Positions 25,599 through 36,424 of a stretch of DNA of 64,000 bases are shown here, one piece after another. Below the pieces are notes generated by a model. That model searched no databases. It saw only the letters and a list, made by a program, of their open reading frames with translations, and had not been told where the DNA came from. Position 1 is the first letter of the stretch. Every line of letters starts with the position of its first letter. This stretch comes from Hyphomicrobiales bacterium (lineage in GTDB: Bacteria; Pseudomonadota; Alphaproteobacteria; Rhizobiales; Rhizobiaceae): the NCBI GenBank assembly GCA_900471605.1, contig UCEY01000024.1:1-64000 (forward strand). Direction: 5' to 3'. A program made the position numbers and the translations under genes.

Positions 25599-26711
25599 AT
25601 GAATGACGAAGGCACGTTGGCAGACCGCCTCTATGAGGCAGCCCTGGTTCCCGAGCTGTGGACTGAGACATGCGAGAGGCTGGCGCTGGAGGCCGGGTCC
25701 AGCACCGCCTCCATCTTCACCATCGACGGCAACGGCACCCACCGTTACGTGACGACGCCCAACATCGCGGACGCCTTCGCGGCGTTCGTCGAGAGCGAAC
25801 ACAGGTTCAACAACGTCCGCCCCACCCGCGGGATGGAGCGCTTTCCCTTCTCGTTCGCGCGCGAAGTCGACATCATGAGCGGCGAGGAGTTCGACGAGGA
25901 CCCGATCCGCCACGCTTTCCTGCTTCCCTACGGCATGGAGTGGGAGGCAGGCTGGGCCTTTCAGGAGCCCACCGGCCATATCGTCGTCATCAGCATGATG
26001 CGCGCCAAGGGCCTGACGCATTTCTCGGACGAACAGCTGGCGCGCCTCAACCTGCTGAAGCCGGATATCGCCCGGGCGGCCTATATGTCCTCGCGGCTCG
26101 CCTTCAGCGAAGCGCGGTCGATGACCGAGACGCTGTCGCTGCTCGGCCTGCCGGCGGCGATCATCGGCGACGGTGGCCAGGCTGTCGCCATGAACCCGGA
26201 AATGGAGGCGCTCGCTCCACGCATCCGCGCCGGCGCCGGCGACCGGCTGGTGCTGGAAGGGGCGGGCGCCAATGCGCTGCTCGACGAAGCGATCGAACAC
26301 TACAAGGCGCAGGTGTCCCCGACCGTGCAGTCCCTGCCGATGGCCGGCCGCGACGGAGCGCCGCCGCTGATCCTGCACCTCCTGCCGGTCCGCCGCGCGG
26401 CGCGCGACATCTTTTCCCGTTCGATGGCGGTGCTCGCCGTCACGCAGGTCGGACAGGTCGGCCCCCCGGACATGCGGGTGCTCTGCGGCCTATTCGACCT
26501 CACCCCCGCCGAAGCCCGCGTGGCGCGCAGCATCGCCATGGCCCAGACCCCGGAAATGATCGCCGCCACGCTCGGCATCTCGCTCGAGACCGCCCGCTCG
26601 CACCTGAAGAAGATCATGCTGAAGACCGGCACCACCCGCCAGGCGGAACTGGTGCTGCTGCTTTCGGGGCTGAATGCGCCGAGCTTCGGCGGCGGCGCAA
26701 GAGAGGACTAG
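25599..26711 (+). CDS. LuxR-type helix-turn-helix transcriptional regulator
   Basis: A 370-residue regulator. The C-terminal LuxR/GerE HTH spans about 302-360: LCGLFDLTPAEARVARSIAMAQTPEMIAATLGISLETARSHLKKIMLKTGTTRQAELV. The first about 290 residues form PAS/GAF-like sensor regions (ASIFTIDGNGTHRY; GLPAAIIGDGGQAVAMN). This architecture recurs in rhizobial orphan LuxR-family regulators with unknown ligands. No acyl-homoserine-lactone-binding signature residues can be assigned. It is monocistronic. Confidence 0.85.
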   Translation: MNDEGTLADRLYEAALVPELWTETCERLALEAGSSTASIFTIDGNGTHRYVTTPNIADAFAAFVESEHRFNNVRPTRGMERFPFSFAREVDIMSGEEFDEDPIRHAFLLPYGMEWEAGWAFQEPTGHIVVISMMRAKGLTHFSDEQLARLNLLKPDIARAAYMSSRLAFSEARSMTETLSLLGLPAAIIGDGGQAVAMNPEMEALAPRIRAGAGDRLVLEGAGANALLDEAIEHYKAQVSPTVQSLPMAGRDGAPPLILHLLPVRRAARDIFSRSMAVLAVTQVGQVGPPDMRVLCGLFDLTPAEARVARSIAMAQTPEMIAATLGISLETARSHLKKIMLKTGTTRQAELVLLLSGLNAPSFGGGARED

Positions 26712-26871
26712 GACCTTTTCCAGTCTTCCGCCTTCCAAAAACGGCGGCATGGCTTCCGTCTCCGCGTCGGCTGTTCGAGCTGCCTATATCTTCCCATGCT
26801 CGTAGCCAAGCCTGCTAAGTCAGAGGACGGTTATCCCGGACACGCCGCACGGAAAATGCGATTTCACCCCC

Positions 26872-26902
26872 TTGACCTTCCCATGATGGGAAGCTCCACA
26901 TA
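26872..26902 (+). promoter_or_regulatory. CueR/HmrR-type copper promoter of copA
   Basis: TTGACC (26872-26877) is followed after the MerR-typical 19-base spacer by CACATA. The spacer carries the dyad ACCTTCCCATGATGGGAAGCT-like element (26875-26895; written here by halves ACCTTCCC and GGGAAGCT), the consensus CueR/HmrR box. A 19-bp spacer that needs DNA untwisting by Cu(I)-bound HmrR is diagnostic of MerR activation. Confidence 0.88.
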
Positions 26903-26926
26903 CGGTGGGAAAGCGAGGACTATCCC

Positions 26927-29415
<2,489 letters not shown>

Positions 29416-29419
<4 letters not shown>

Positions 29420-29865
29420 ATATCGGCGAGGCTTCGAACGCATCCGGCGTGTCGGCCAAGATGATCCGTTATTACGAGGAGATCGGCCTGATCCGCCCGA
29501 TGGGCCGCACCGGCAACAATTACCGGGTCTATGGCGACGAGGAAGTACATATCCTGCGCTTCATCAAACGCGCCCGCAATCTCGGCTTCTCGCTGGAGGA
29601 GACCGAGACGCTTCTGAAACTCTGGCAGGACAAGAGCCGCGAAAGCGCCGCCGTCAAGGAAGTCGCGACCGCCCATATCGGCGATCTCGAACGGCGCATC
29701 GCCGAAATGCAGGGCATGGTGAAGACGTTGAAGCACCTGGCCCATTGCTGCGGCGGCGACACCCGCCCCAACTGCCCGATCCTTGATGATCTGGCGGGGG
29801 ATGGCGCGGTGGGCGGCGACGCGTCGGCCCCGGCAATGAAAAGGAAGACGAAGCAGCACGCCTGA
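29416..29865 (+). CDS. hmrR: Cu(I)-responsive MerR-family regulator (CueR/HmrR)
   Basis: A 149-residue activator of the copper regulon. The N-terminal winged helix reads [26 protein letters not shown], followed by the dimerisation helix. The Cu(I)-binding loop has C111-C112 and C120 ([14 protein letters not shown]), matching CueR C112/C120. The tail is basic. It is coupled to copA by ATGA. It is predicted to bind the boxes upstream of copA (26875) and copZ (30085). Confidence 0.95.
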
Positions 29866-29880
29866 TGTATTTCGGCGCGA

Positions 29881-30050
29881 TGCCCCTCATCCGCCTGCCG
29901 GCACCTTCTCCCCGTGAAAAACGGGGAGAAGGACATATGCCGCGCCGGCCTCCCGATTCTCAAGGTTGCAAGATGAGCCCGGGAGCATGCCTCTTGCGTC
30001 CTTCTCCCCGTCTGGACGGGGAGAAGGTGCCGGCAGGCGGATGAGGGGCA
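29881..30050. repeat. RIME-type element with 35-bp perfect terminal inverted repeats
   Basis: A 170-bp element between hmrR and copZ. The left end (29881-29915, beginning TGCCCCTCATCCGCCTGCC) and right end (30016-30050) are perfect reverse complements over 35 bases. Each end also forms an inner hairpin (CTTCTCCCCGT...ACGGGGAGAAGG). There is no transposase gene. The sequence is the Rhizobium-specific intergenic mosaic element family; further copies lie at 43662-43798 and, decayed, at 48340-48470. Confidence 0.85.
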
Positions 30051-30081
30051 ATTCCATGCGTCCGACACTCCTGCAACACAC

Positions 30082-30112
30082 TTGACCTTCCCCCCATGGG
30101 AAGGTGCACAAC
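30082..30112 (+). promoter_or_regulatory. CueR/HmrR-type copper promoter of copZ
   Basis: TTGACC (30082-30087), 19-base spacer, then CACAAC. Across the spacer lies the near-perfect dyad ACCTTCCCC...GGGAAGGT (30085-30105), essentially the same as the copA box. This places copZ in the HmrR regulon as an independent transcription unit. Confidence 0.87.
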
Positions 30113-30137
30113 CCATACATCGAACAAGGAGATTCCG

Positions 30138-30338
30138 ATGACTGCAATTTTCACCGTGCCGGACATGACCTGCGGCCATTGCGAAAAGACCGTGCGCGGC
30201 GCGCTGGCGGATGCCCTGCCGGGTGCGGCGGTGGCGATCGACCTGACGGTCCGCACGGTGACGGTCGAGGGCGACGCGGCAAAGGCCGAGGAGGCGATCC
30301 GCGAAGCGGGGTACAGTCCCGAACGGGCGGCGGTTTGA
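30138..30338 (+). CDS. copZ: copper chaperone (heavy-metal-associated domain)
   Basis: A 66-residue single HMA-domain metallochaperone: PDMTCGHCEKTVR with Cu(I)-binding C12 and C15, and the ferredoxin-like beta-alpha-beta-beta-alpha-beta pattern to AGYSPERAAV. It carries cytosolic Cu(I) to CopA. The ATG at 30138 has AAGGAG eight bases upstream, and a CueR-type promoter lies just before it. Confidence 0.93.
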   Translation: MTAIFTVPDMTCGHCEKTVRGALADALPGAAVAIDLTVRTVTVEGDAAKAEEAIREAGYSPERAAV

Positions 30339-30539
30339 ACCGCAAGGAAAACTGGCGTAGTGGACGAAAGGCCACTCCCGCCTCCCACGCCCCGTCATGA
30401 AAATTTCAACATTCTGACGGCCAGGCGTTATACGTCCGCAAAATTCGCATGGCAGAGGAAGAGCAACCGCTGGCCGGCTTCCATTCGAGGGGCCGGCCTG
30501 CCGTTTTTCGCCCGCCTCTCGAATTATCGGACATCGATC

Positions 30540-31670
30540 ATGCTCAAAGCGCTGTTTTCAACTGTTGCTCTCGTCATTTCGCTCGCCCCTCCGGCGCAGG
30601 CCGCGGAGCCCGGCGTGACGGTCGCCACCCCTTGCCCGTTCGGCGACTGCAAGGCGGCCATCGGCCTTTCCTTCGTCGGCGAGTTCTCGATCCCGACCGG
30701 CACGCAATTCGACGGCGTCGAGTTCGGCGGCATTTCCGGCCTCGACTACGACCCGGCGAGCAACCGTTACATCGCCATTTCCGACGACCGTTCCGAACGG
30801 GCGCCCGCCCGTTTCTACGAGCTTTCGATCGAAGCGAGTGCCGCCGGCATCACCGATGTGAAGGTGGTGAGGACGGTGACCCTGAAGGACAGGAACGGCG
30901 AGGCTTTTGCGGCCAAGGGCGTCGATCCGGAATCGATCCGGTTCGGCAAGGACGGCATCTACTGGTCGAGCGAAGGCGACGTGAAGCAGCTCCTGCCGCC
31001 CTTCGTGCGCGTTGCGAGCCCGGACGGCGCTTTCGTGCGCGAGTTCGAACTTCCCAAGGCCTTTCTGCCCACCGCCGACAAGTCCGCCGGCATCCGCGAC
31101 AACCTCGCCTTCGAAGGGCTCGCCACGCTGCCGGGTGGCGACCTGATGGTCGAGGTCGAATCGGCGCTGTTCCAGGACGGGCCGGTCTCCGGGCTTGCCC
31201 GTGGCTCGCTCGCCCGCATGATCCGCTACGATGCGGCCAGCGGCACGCGACAAGCCGAATATGTCTATCCGGTCGCGCCGATCCCCCAGGCGCCGACCGT
31301 CGACAAGGGTTACAACGACAACGGCGCCTCGGAAATCCTGGGCCTCGACGACCATCGCCTCCTGGTCGTCGAGCGCGGCTTCGCGCAAGGGTTCGGCAAC
31401 TCGATCAAGGTCTTCATGGTCGATACCGACGGCGCGACCGATGTCTCTTCCATCGCCTCGCTGGCCAATACCGATGCCCCGGTCGTGCCGGTGCGCAAGG
31501 CGCAGGTGCTCGACATGCAGGCGATCGGCCTGAAGCCGGACAATATCGAGGCGGTCACCTTCGCCAAGGGCACGGACGGCAGCGATCTCCTGATCTTCGC
31601 CGCCGACAACAATTTCTCCAAGGAGCAGAAGACGCAGTTCATCGCCTTCAAGGTGCTGACCCGCCCCTGA
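30540..31670 (+). CDS. secreted esterase-like phytase-family protein
   Basis: A 376-residue exported protein. The signal peptide is MLKALFSTVALVISLAPPAQA, followed by a phytase-like beta-propeller domain: GISGLDYDPASNRYIAISDDRSERAPARFY (about 65-95), GVDPESIRF, EGLATLPGGDLMVEVES, LVVERGFAQGFGNSIKVF and DNIEAVTF, the conserved blocks of the esterase-like/phytase-like family. The substrate is unknown; phosphate esters are only a guess from the family name. The ATG at 30540 is chosen because it opens the signal peptide. Confidence 0.87.
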   Translation: MLKALFSTVALVISLAPPAQAAEPGVTVATPCPFGDCKAAIGLSFVGEFSIPTGTQFDGVEFGGISGLDYDPASNRYIAISDDRSERAPARFYELSIEASAAGITDVKVVRTVTLKDRNGEAFAAKGVDPESIRFGKDGIYWSSEGDVKQLLPPFVRVASPDGAFVREFELPKAFLPTADKSAGIRDNLAFEGLATLPGGDLMVEVESALFQDGPVSGLARGSLARMIRYDAASGTRQAEYVYPVAPIPQAPTVDKGYNDNGASEILGLDDHRLLVVERGFAQGFGNSIKVFMVDTDGATDVSSIASLANTDAPVVPVRKAQVLDMQAIGLKPDNIEAVTFAKGTDGSDLLIFAADNNFSKEQKTQFIAFKVLTRP

Positions 31671-31917
31671 GAATTGAAAGGCTCGCGAATGTCGCTCGAC
31701 CCGTTCGCGGGTAGAGCGACATGCCCGCGTCGGCCGGCGGATGTGGCTCGAATGCGAGCCGGCGTCGGCAAACCCGCCTCACCAGCTTTGGCGGCGCTCG
31801 AACGGAATCCGGGAAGTAAAGATCCCGGCACCGGGAGGGCTACGTATAATTACCGAATTCACCCGCTCGGCCGTTCGCAGTAATACTAGGAGCCAGTTCT
31901 GTTGCGGGGTGAGGGGC

Positions 31918-32052
31918 ATGGGTATATTTGAGGACGCTGTAATAGTCTTTGCTGCATTCGTCCTGACGTTGTTTATTTCGGCAGGAACCCGGGCGGTCGG
32001 GAATTTCTCGGCCAATCTCAAGGCCCTCCGCACCTATAAATTCGACGAATAG
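31918..32052 (+). CDS. small predicted membrane protein (44 aa)
   Basis: MGIFEDAVIVFAAFVLTLFISAG... is a 44-residue frame with one membrane segment and a hydrophilic tail ending in YKFDE. GTGAGGGG lies directly upstream of the ATG. The open frame continues further upstream but without a plausible start signal. I do not recognise a family; support is the RBS and membrane pattern. Confidence 0.45.
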   Translation: MGIFEDAVIVFAAFVLTLFISAGTRAVGNFSANLKALRTYKFDE

Positions 32053-32061
32053 AAGACCGGC

Positions 32062-32310
32062 GTGGACAGCGATCTGATCGAGCCGGAAATCGAAACCCTG
32101 CAGGCGCTTGCGGGCCAGCGGCGGCAAGCGGGCACGGTCCGCGAGTGGATCTGCCTTGAAGAATTGAGCCGCAGGGGGCTCTGCACCAGCAACCATCCGC
32201 GCGCCATCACGCCCGCAGGTCTGGCCGCGCTCGAAATGGCCACCAACACCATCGATCTGCGTTCGAGGGGACGGCGGTCGCGCATGGTCTCCGCCGAACA
32301 ATCAGCCTGA
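32062..32310 (+). CDS. small hypothetical protein (82 aa), winged-helix-like
   Basis: An 82-residue frame from GTG 32062, nine bases after the preceding small gene. It reads ETLQALAGQRRQAGTVREWICLEELSRRGLC (11-41), then PRAITPAGLAALEMATN, a pattern like a minimal winged helix in which ITPAG begins the recognition-wing end. It is followed by a hairpin terminator at 32317. Role unknown; possibly an operon with the 44-residue membrane protein. Confidence 0.5.
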   Translation: MDSDLIEPEIETLQALAGQRRQAGTVREWICLEELSRRGLCTSNHPRAITPAGLAALEMATNTIDLRSRGRRSRMVSAEQSA

Positions 32311-32316
32311 CGGAGG

Positions 32317-32350
32317 GCCGCCGGAGGTCTCCTCCGGGCGGCTTTCCATT
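32317..32350. terminator. hairpin terminator between convergent genes
   Basis: GCCGCCGGAGG / CCTCCGGGCGGC with a three-base loop and one bulged base, followed by TTTCCATTTTA. It lies between the 82-residue gene (+) and the outer-membrane protein gene (-) and could serve both. Confidence 0.7.
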
Positions 32351-32372
32351 TTATCATCCAGCGTCTTGCGGC

Positions 32373-33002
32373 TTAGAACTTCACGCCGATGCCGACATTG
32401 ATGACGTGCTGGTTGAAGTCGAAATCGGCGCCGGCGAGGCTGCCGTTCCCGAAATCGTTATAGCGGTATTCGATACGGCCGAAGATATTGTCCGTGAAGG
32501 CGTAATCGACGCCGGCGCCGATCGTCCAGCCGTTCAGCATGTCGTCGTCGTCAAAGCCGCCGCCGTCGATATGGGCGTTGGTGGCCGTCCAGCCCGCCGC
32601 GCCGAAGATCAGGGCCCGGTCGATGGCATAACCGACGCGGCCGCGAACGGAGCCGGAAAAGCCGGTGCCGATGTCGATGCCGCCGGCATAGCTGTTCTCG
32701 TTCCAGTCGTAGTTGACGTCGCCTTCGATACCGGCAACGAAACCGTTGGAAAATTGCCAGTTGTAGCCGACGAAGCCGCCAAGCCTCCAGCCGTCGAAAT
32801 CGTCGGAACCACCGCCGACCGCATTGCCGTCACCCCAGGCATAACCGGTATGGGCACCGATATAGGGCCCGTTCCAGGTGAAGACGACCGGCATTTCGAC
32901 GGCCTGCGGGGCCTGTGGAACCTGTTCGACGGCGTCGGCCGCATAAGCAACGGAAGAGGCGGTCATGGCGGCCGACGCGGCAAAAATGAAAAGAGCCTTC
33001 AT
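32373..33002 (-). CDS. Omp25/Omp31-like outer membrane beta-barrel protein
   Basis: A 209-residue outer-membrane protein. The signal peptide is MKALFIFAASAAMTASSVAYA. An eight-stranded barrel follows, with alternating aromatic strands (WNGPYIGAHTGYAWG, GWRLGGFVGYNWQF, SGSVRGRVGYAI, GAAGWTATNAHI, IFGRIEYRYNDFG) ending in terminal Phe (VINVGIGVKF), the beta-barrel assembly signal. It belongs to the rhizobial/Brucella Omp25/Omp31 porin-like family. Confidence 0.92.
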   Translation of the reverse strand: MKALFIFAASAAMTASSVAYAADAVEQVPQAPQAVEMPVVFTWNGPYIGAHTGYAWGDGNAVGGGSDDFDGWRLGGFVGYNWQFSNGFVAGIEGDVNYDWNENSYAGGIDIGTGFSGSVRGRVGYAIDRALIFGAAGWTATNAHIDGGGFDDDDMLNGWTIGAGVDYAFTDNIFGRIEYRYNDFGNGSLAGADFDFNQHVINVGIGVKF

Positions 33003-33208
33003 GGATATTCCCTCCGATTTATTGGCTAAAACGCAAATAGAGCGGTTTGCTTGGAAAGCTGTAGCTAAAATACAACATCGGAAAAAATCTGCGGAGAAAT
33101 GGTAAGTCTATGAAATAGCTATATTTTATTTTATGGACGCGCCATTGACCTCAATTGCGGTTGAGGTTGTAGGGTCCCGGAGACTGAAAATTGGACAAGG
33201 GGCAGGGC

Positions 33209-34597
33209 GTGCTGCAGGAAATCGATGTGGGTTGGTCGAGGCTTCTGAAAGGCCGCGAAGGGGCGATGCTGGGGCTGATCTCGGCGGGGATCGGGCTGCA
33301 TGCCTTCAACCAGTTCGCAATCGTCGCGGCGCTGCCGCCGGCCGCGAAAGAGATCGGTGGCACGACCTATTTCAGCTGGGCCTATACGCTGTATTTCCTG
33401 GGCTCGATCGCCGGCGGCACCGGGGCGGCTGCGATGCGCGACCGGTTCGGCGCGCGTTTCGTCCTTGTCGTCTCGGCGTTGATCTTTGCCTTGGGCGGGC
33501 TGTTTGCGCTGTCGGCGCCGGCCTTTTCCTGGATCATGGCCGGGCGCCTGCTGCAGGGCGTTGCGGATGGGCTGATCGTGGCGATCTGCTACAGCCTGAT
33601 CCCGGCCAACTTCCCCTCCGGGCTGATCGCAAAAGTGTTTGCGGTGGAGGCGATCGTCTGGGCGGTGGCGGCGATTGCCGGACCGCTGGCGGGCGGGCTG
33701 CTCACCGAGGCCTATTCCTGGCGGGCATCGTTCCTGGCCGTTTCGCCCTTCGTGGCCCTGCTTGCGGGCTTCGCGCTGACCGCAAGGCCAAGGGTGACCG
33801 AGGCGGCGCCGGTGCCGCTGTCTGCCGCCACCATTTCCCTTTGCCTGGCCGCTTCCTTCGTCCTGTCGCTGTCGTCGGTGGTGAGCGGCGGCGCGATGCA
33901 GGCAATGGCGGTCGTGGTGGGGGCGGGGCTGTTCCTGCCGGCGCTGAAGCTCGACGGGCGGATCGGGCCGAAACTGTTTCCGCAAGGCGCCTTCCGGCTC
34001 GGTTCGGTCGTCGGGCACGGCTTTTGGGTCCTGTTCCTGATGTCGGCGAGCCACTCGGTCGGCAGCGTCTACCTGGCGCTGATGATCGGCGCCGTCTTCG
34101 ATTTCCGGCCGGCGGTGGTCGGTTATCTGGTGGTGACCATGGCGCTCTCCTGGAGCCTGGTCGCGGTCGTCGCCAGCCGGGTCACGGCGCCTGGTGCGCG
34201 GCATCGGTGGATGCGCAGTGGCGCATTGTTTCAACTGTTCGGTTTCCTATGCCTCGGAGCGGCTTTTGCGAGCGGCTCGCTGGTGCTGCTTCTGGCAGGC
34301 CAGGTGGCGATCGGTACGGGCTTCGGCGTCGCCTGGGCAAGCGTCAACCAGGCGGCGATGGAAGCGGCAGCAAGGCAGGAGCGCGATCTCGCAAGCGCCT
34401 TGCTGCCGACGATCTCGACCGCGGGATATGCGATCGGTGCGGGGATCGCCGGCATGATCGCAAGCGCGACCGGCCTGGTTTCGGCGCTGGAAAACGGCGG
34501 GGCCGGCGGCCCGGCCTGCTGGCTCTACGGGACGGCCGCGGCAGGGGCGCTGCTGACATTTCTTCTCGGTTTCGGCGTGCGGCTCGGCAAGGTCTGA
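33209..34597 (+). CDS. MFS transporter
   Basis: A 462-residue major facilitator protein with about 12-14 hydrophobic segments and the motif-A-like loop MRDRFGARFVLV after the second helix. It resembles drug/proton antiporters of the DHA2 type (QGVADGLIVAICYSLIPANFPSGLIAKVFAVEAIVWAVAAIAGPLAGG). I chose GTG 33209, which has AAGGGG seven bases upstream; an in-frame TTG at 33191 is possible. The substrate is not readable from sequence. There is no adjacent regulator. Confidence 0.85.
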   Translation: MLQEIDVGWSRLLKGREGAMLGLISAGIGLHAFNQFAIVAALPPAAKEIGGTTYFSWAYTLYFLGSIAGGTGAAAMRDRFGARFVLVVSALIFALGGLFALSAPAFSWIMAGRLLQGVADGLIVAICYSLIPANFPSGLIAKVFAVEAIVWAVAAIAGPLAGGLLTEAYSWRASFLAVSPFVALLAGFALTARPRVTEAAPVPLSAATISLCLAASFVLSLSSVVSGGAMQAMAVVVGAGLFLPALKLDGRIGPKLFPQGAFRLGSVVGHGFWVLFLMSASHSVGSVYLALMIGAVFDFRPAVVGYLVVTMALSWSLVAVVASRVTAPGARHRWMRSGALFQLFGFLCLGAAFASGSLVLLLAGQVAIGTGFGVAWASVNQAAMEAAARQERDLASALLPTISTAGYAIGAGIAGMIASATGLVSALENGGAGGPACWLYGTAAAGALLTFLLGFGVRLGKV

Positions 34598-34701
34598 AGG
34601 GGCGCAACAAAAGCGCATTTCGCTTGTTCGGCGGACACGATTTCCCATATTGGGGATAGGGGCCGCCCGCATCTGGCGCCGGCGGCCGAAGGAGTTCCTC
34701 C

Positions 34702-36162
34702 GTGTTCCAGTTCGACAATTCCTACGCCCGCCTGCCGGACAGGTTTTTCGCCTCCGTCTATCCCGAGCCGGTGGAGGGGCCGAAGCTCCTGAAATTCAAC
34801 GAGGCGCTGGCCGACGAGCTGGGTGTCGAGGCCGATTTTTCCGATCCCGCTCGGCTGGCGGCGATCCTTGCCGGCAATGTCGTGCCGCCGGGCGCCATGC
34901 CGATCGCCATGGCCTATGCCGGCCACCAGTTCGGCAATTTCGTGCCGCAGCTCGGCGACGGGCGGGCGATCCTGCTCGGCGAGGTCGTCGACCGCAACGG
35001 CATCCGCCGCGACATCCAGCTGAAGGGTGCCGGCCCGACCCCGTTTTCCCGCCGTGGCGACGGGCGCGCGGCGCTCGGGCCCGTCCTGCGGGAATACATC
35101 GTGTCGGAGGCGATGAACGCGCTCGGCCTGCCGGCGACGCGGGCGCTGGCGGCGGTCGCGACCGGCGAACGGGTCTTTCGCGAAAGGATCGAACAGGGCG
35201 CCGTCTTCGTGCGGGTCGCGGCAAGCCATGTGCGGATCGGCACCTTCCAGTTTTTTGCCGCCCGCGGCGACAATGACGGCGTGAAACTGCTCGCCGACTA
35301 CGTGATCGAGCGGCATTATCCCGAGCTCAAGACGGCGGAAAATCCCTATATCGAGCTGCTGCAGTCCGTGGCCGGGCGGCAGGCGGACCTGATCGCCCGC
35401 TGGCTGGGCGTCGGCTTCATCCACGGGGTGATGAACACCGACAACATGACGATTTCGGGAGAGACGATCGATTTCGGCCCTTGCGCCTTCCTCGACGAAT
35501 ACGATCCGATGAAGGTGTTTTCCTCGATCGACCAGATGGGGCGATACGCCTATCGCAACCAGCCGGGCATCGGCCAGTGGAATATCGCGCGGCTGGCCGA
35601 ATGCCTGCTGCCGCTGCTGGACGAGAACGAGGACAAGGCCGTGGACGCGGCGAACGCCGTGCTGAAGGCGTTCGGCGAACGGTTCCAGAAGGCATGGATC
35701 GGCGTCTTCCGGGCAAAGATCGGCCTTGAGACCGAGGCGGATGGTGACGGCGAGCTGATCCAGGCGCTGCTTGGTCTGATGCACGAGGGGCAGGCGGATT
35801 TCACCCTGACCTTCCGCCGGCTGTCGGACGCCGCCGACGGCCGGGATGAGGCGTTCCTCGGCTGTTTTACCGATCCCGGCAAGGCAGCCGAATGGCTTTC
35901 CGCCTGGCGCGAGCGGCTTGCCGGCGAAACACGGTCCCAAGAGGATCTGGCGGCGGGCCTGAGAGCGGTCAATCCGGCCGTCATCCCCCGCAACCACAAG
36001 GTCGAGGAAGCCTTGGCGGCCGCCAACTACGGCGATTTCGGCTTCTTCGAAAAGCTGCTCGAAGCGCTCGAAAGCCCCTTCGAGGAACGGCCGGAATTCG
36101 CGGCCTACATGCAGCCGCCGAAGCCCGAGGAAAGGGTGACGCAGACATTCTGCGGGACCTGA
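34702..36162 (+). CDS. selO: SelO/YdiU family protein adenylyltransferase
   Basis: A 486-residue pseudokinase-fold enzyme that AMPylates Ser/Thr/Tyr of target proteins in the cytoplasm, linked to redox stress in E. coli. The conserved nucleotide loop GDGRAILLGEVVDRNGIRRDIQLKGAGPTPFSRRGDGRAALGPVLRE (about 86-128, K108) is present. So are the active-site elements HGVMNTDNMTISG and DFGPCAF with catalytic Asp/Asn. The C-terminus ends TFCGT, carrying the cysteine that replaces selenocysteine in vertebrate SelO. The length matches the family (about 480-500). Confidence 0.94.
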   Translation: MFQFDNSYARLPDRFFASVYPEPVEGPKLLKFNEALADELGVEADFSDPARLAAILAGNVVPPGAMPIAMAYAGHQFGNFVPQLGDGRAILLGEVVDRNGIRRDIQLKGAGPTPFSRRGDGRAALGPVLREYIVSEAMNALGLPATRALAAVATGERVFRERIEQGAVFVRVAASHVRIGTFQFFAARGDNDGVKLLADYVIERHYPELKTAENPYIELLQSVAGRQADLIARWLGVGFIHGVMNTDNMTISGETIDFGPCAFLDEYDPMKVFSSIDQMGRYAYRNQPGIGQWNIARLAECLLPLLDENEDKAVDAANAVLKAFGERFQKAWIGVFRAKIGLETEADGDGELIQALLGLMHEGQADFTLTFRRLSDAADGRDEAFLGCFTDPGKAAEWLSAWRERLAGETRSQEDLAAGLRAVNPAVIPRNHKVEEALAAANYGDFGFFEKLLEALESPFEERPEFAAYMQPPKPEERVTQTFCGT

Positions 36163-36203
36163 TCGTCTGGTAAATTAATTTTTTCTAATTAGGAAAATAG
36201 TCC

Positions 36204-36232
36204 TTGACGGCGTGACGGTCGTCTGATAGGGT
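36204..36232 (+). promoter_or_regulatory. strong sigma-70-type promoter for a small RNA
   Basis: TTGACG (36204-36209) and TAGGGT (36227-36232) are spaced by exactly 17 bases in the intergenic region after selO. The predicted start of transcription is about 36239, placing an intrinsic terminator 65-90 bases downstream. Confidence 0.6.
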
Positions 36233-36238
36233 ACAGGC

Positions 36239-36331
36239 ACAGTCGAAGAATTGCGCCGATGGCAGCCTTCGGGCAGCTGGCGCAAGACTTCCAGTCAAAT
36301 TGGCCCGGTCTTCCAAAGCCGGGCCTTTTTT
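36239..36331 (+). ncRNA. predicted small RNA (~93 nt) upstream of the GTA cluster
   Basis: A promoter at 36204-36232 and an intrinsic terminator (GGCCCGG 36302-36308 with CCGGGCC 36319-36325, then TTTTTT) bound a transcript of about 93 nt. It also contains a long hairpin whose arms TTGCGCC and GGCGCAA (about 36254-36286) flank an inner GCC-TTCG-GGC tetraloop. There is no open reading frame with an RBS inside. I cannot assign it to a named rhizobial sRNA family. Alternatively it is a 5' leader/attenuator for the GTA operon, whose first gene starts 93 bases after the terminator. Confidence 0.65.
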
Positions 36332-36424
36332 ATCTCGAAAATCGGCAGCGGGGAAAGGCGGCGACCGGAAACGGGCGCGGCGGCAACTTTTCTGCGCCGA
36401 AATTCTCCTTCGGGGATCTTTGAC

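Noticed and set aside
31741..31917. 5' extension of the 44-aa membrane protein frame
   Set aside because: No start codon with a Shine-Dalgarno; the ATG at 31918 has GTGAGGGG and opens the membrane segment.
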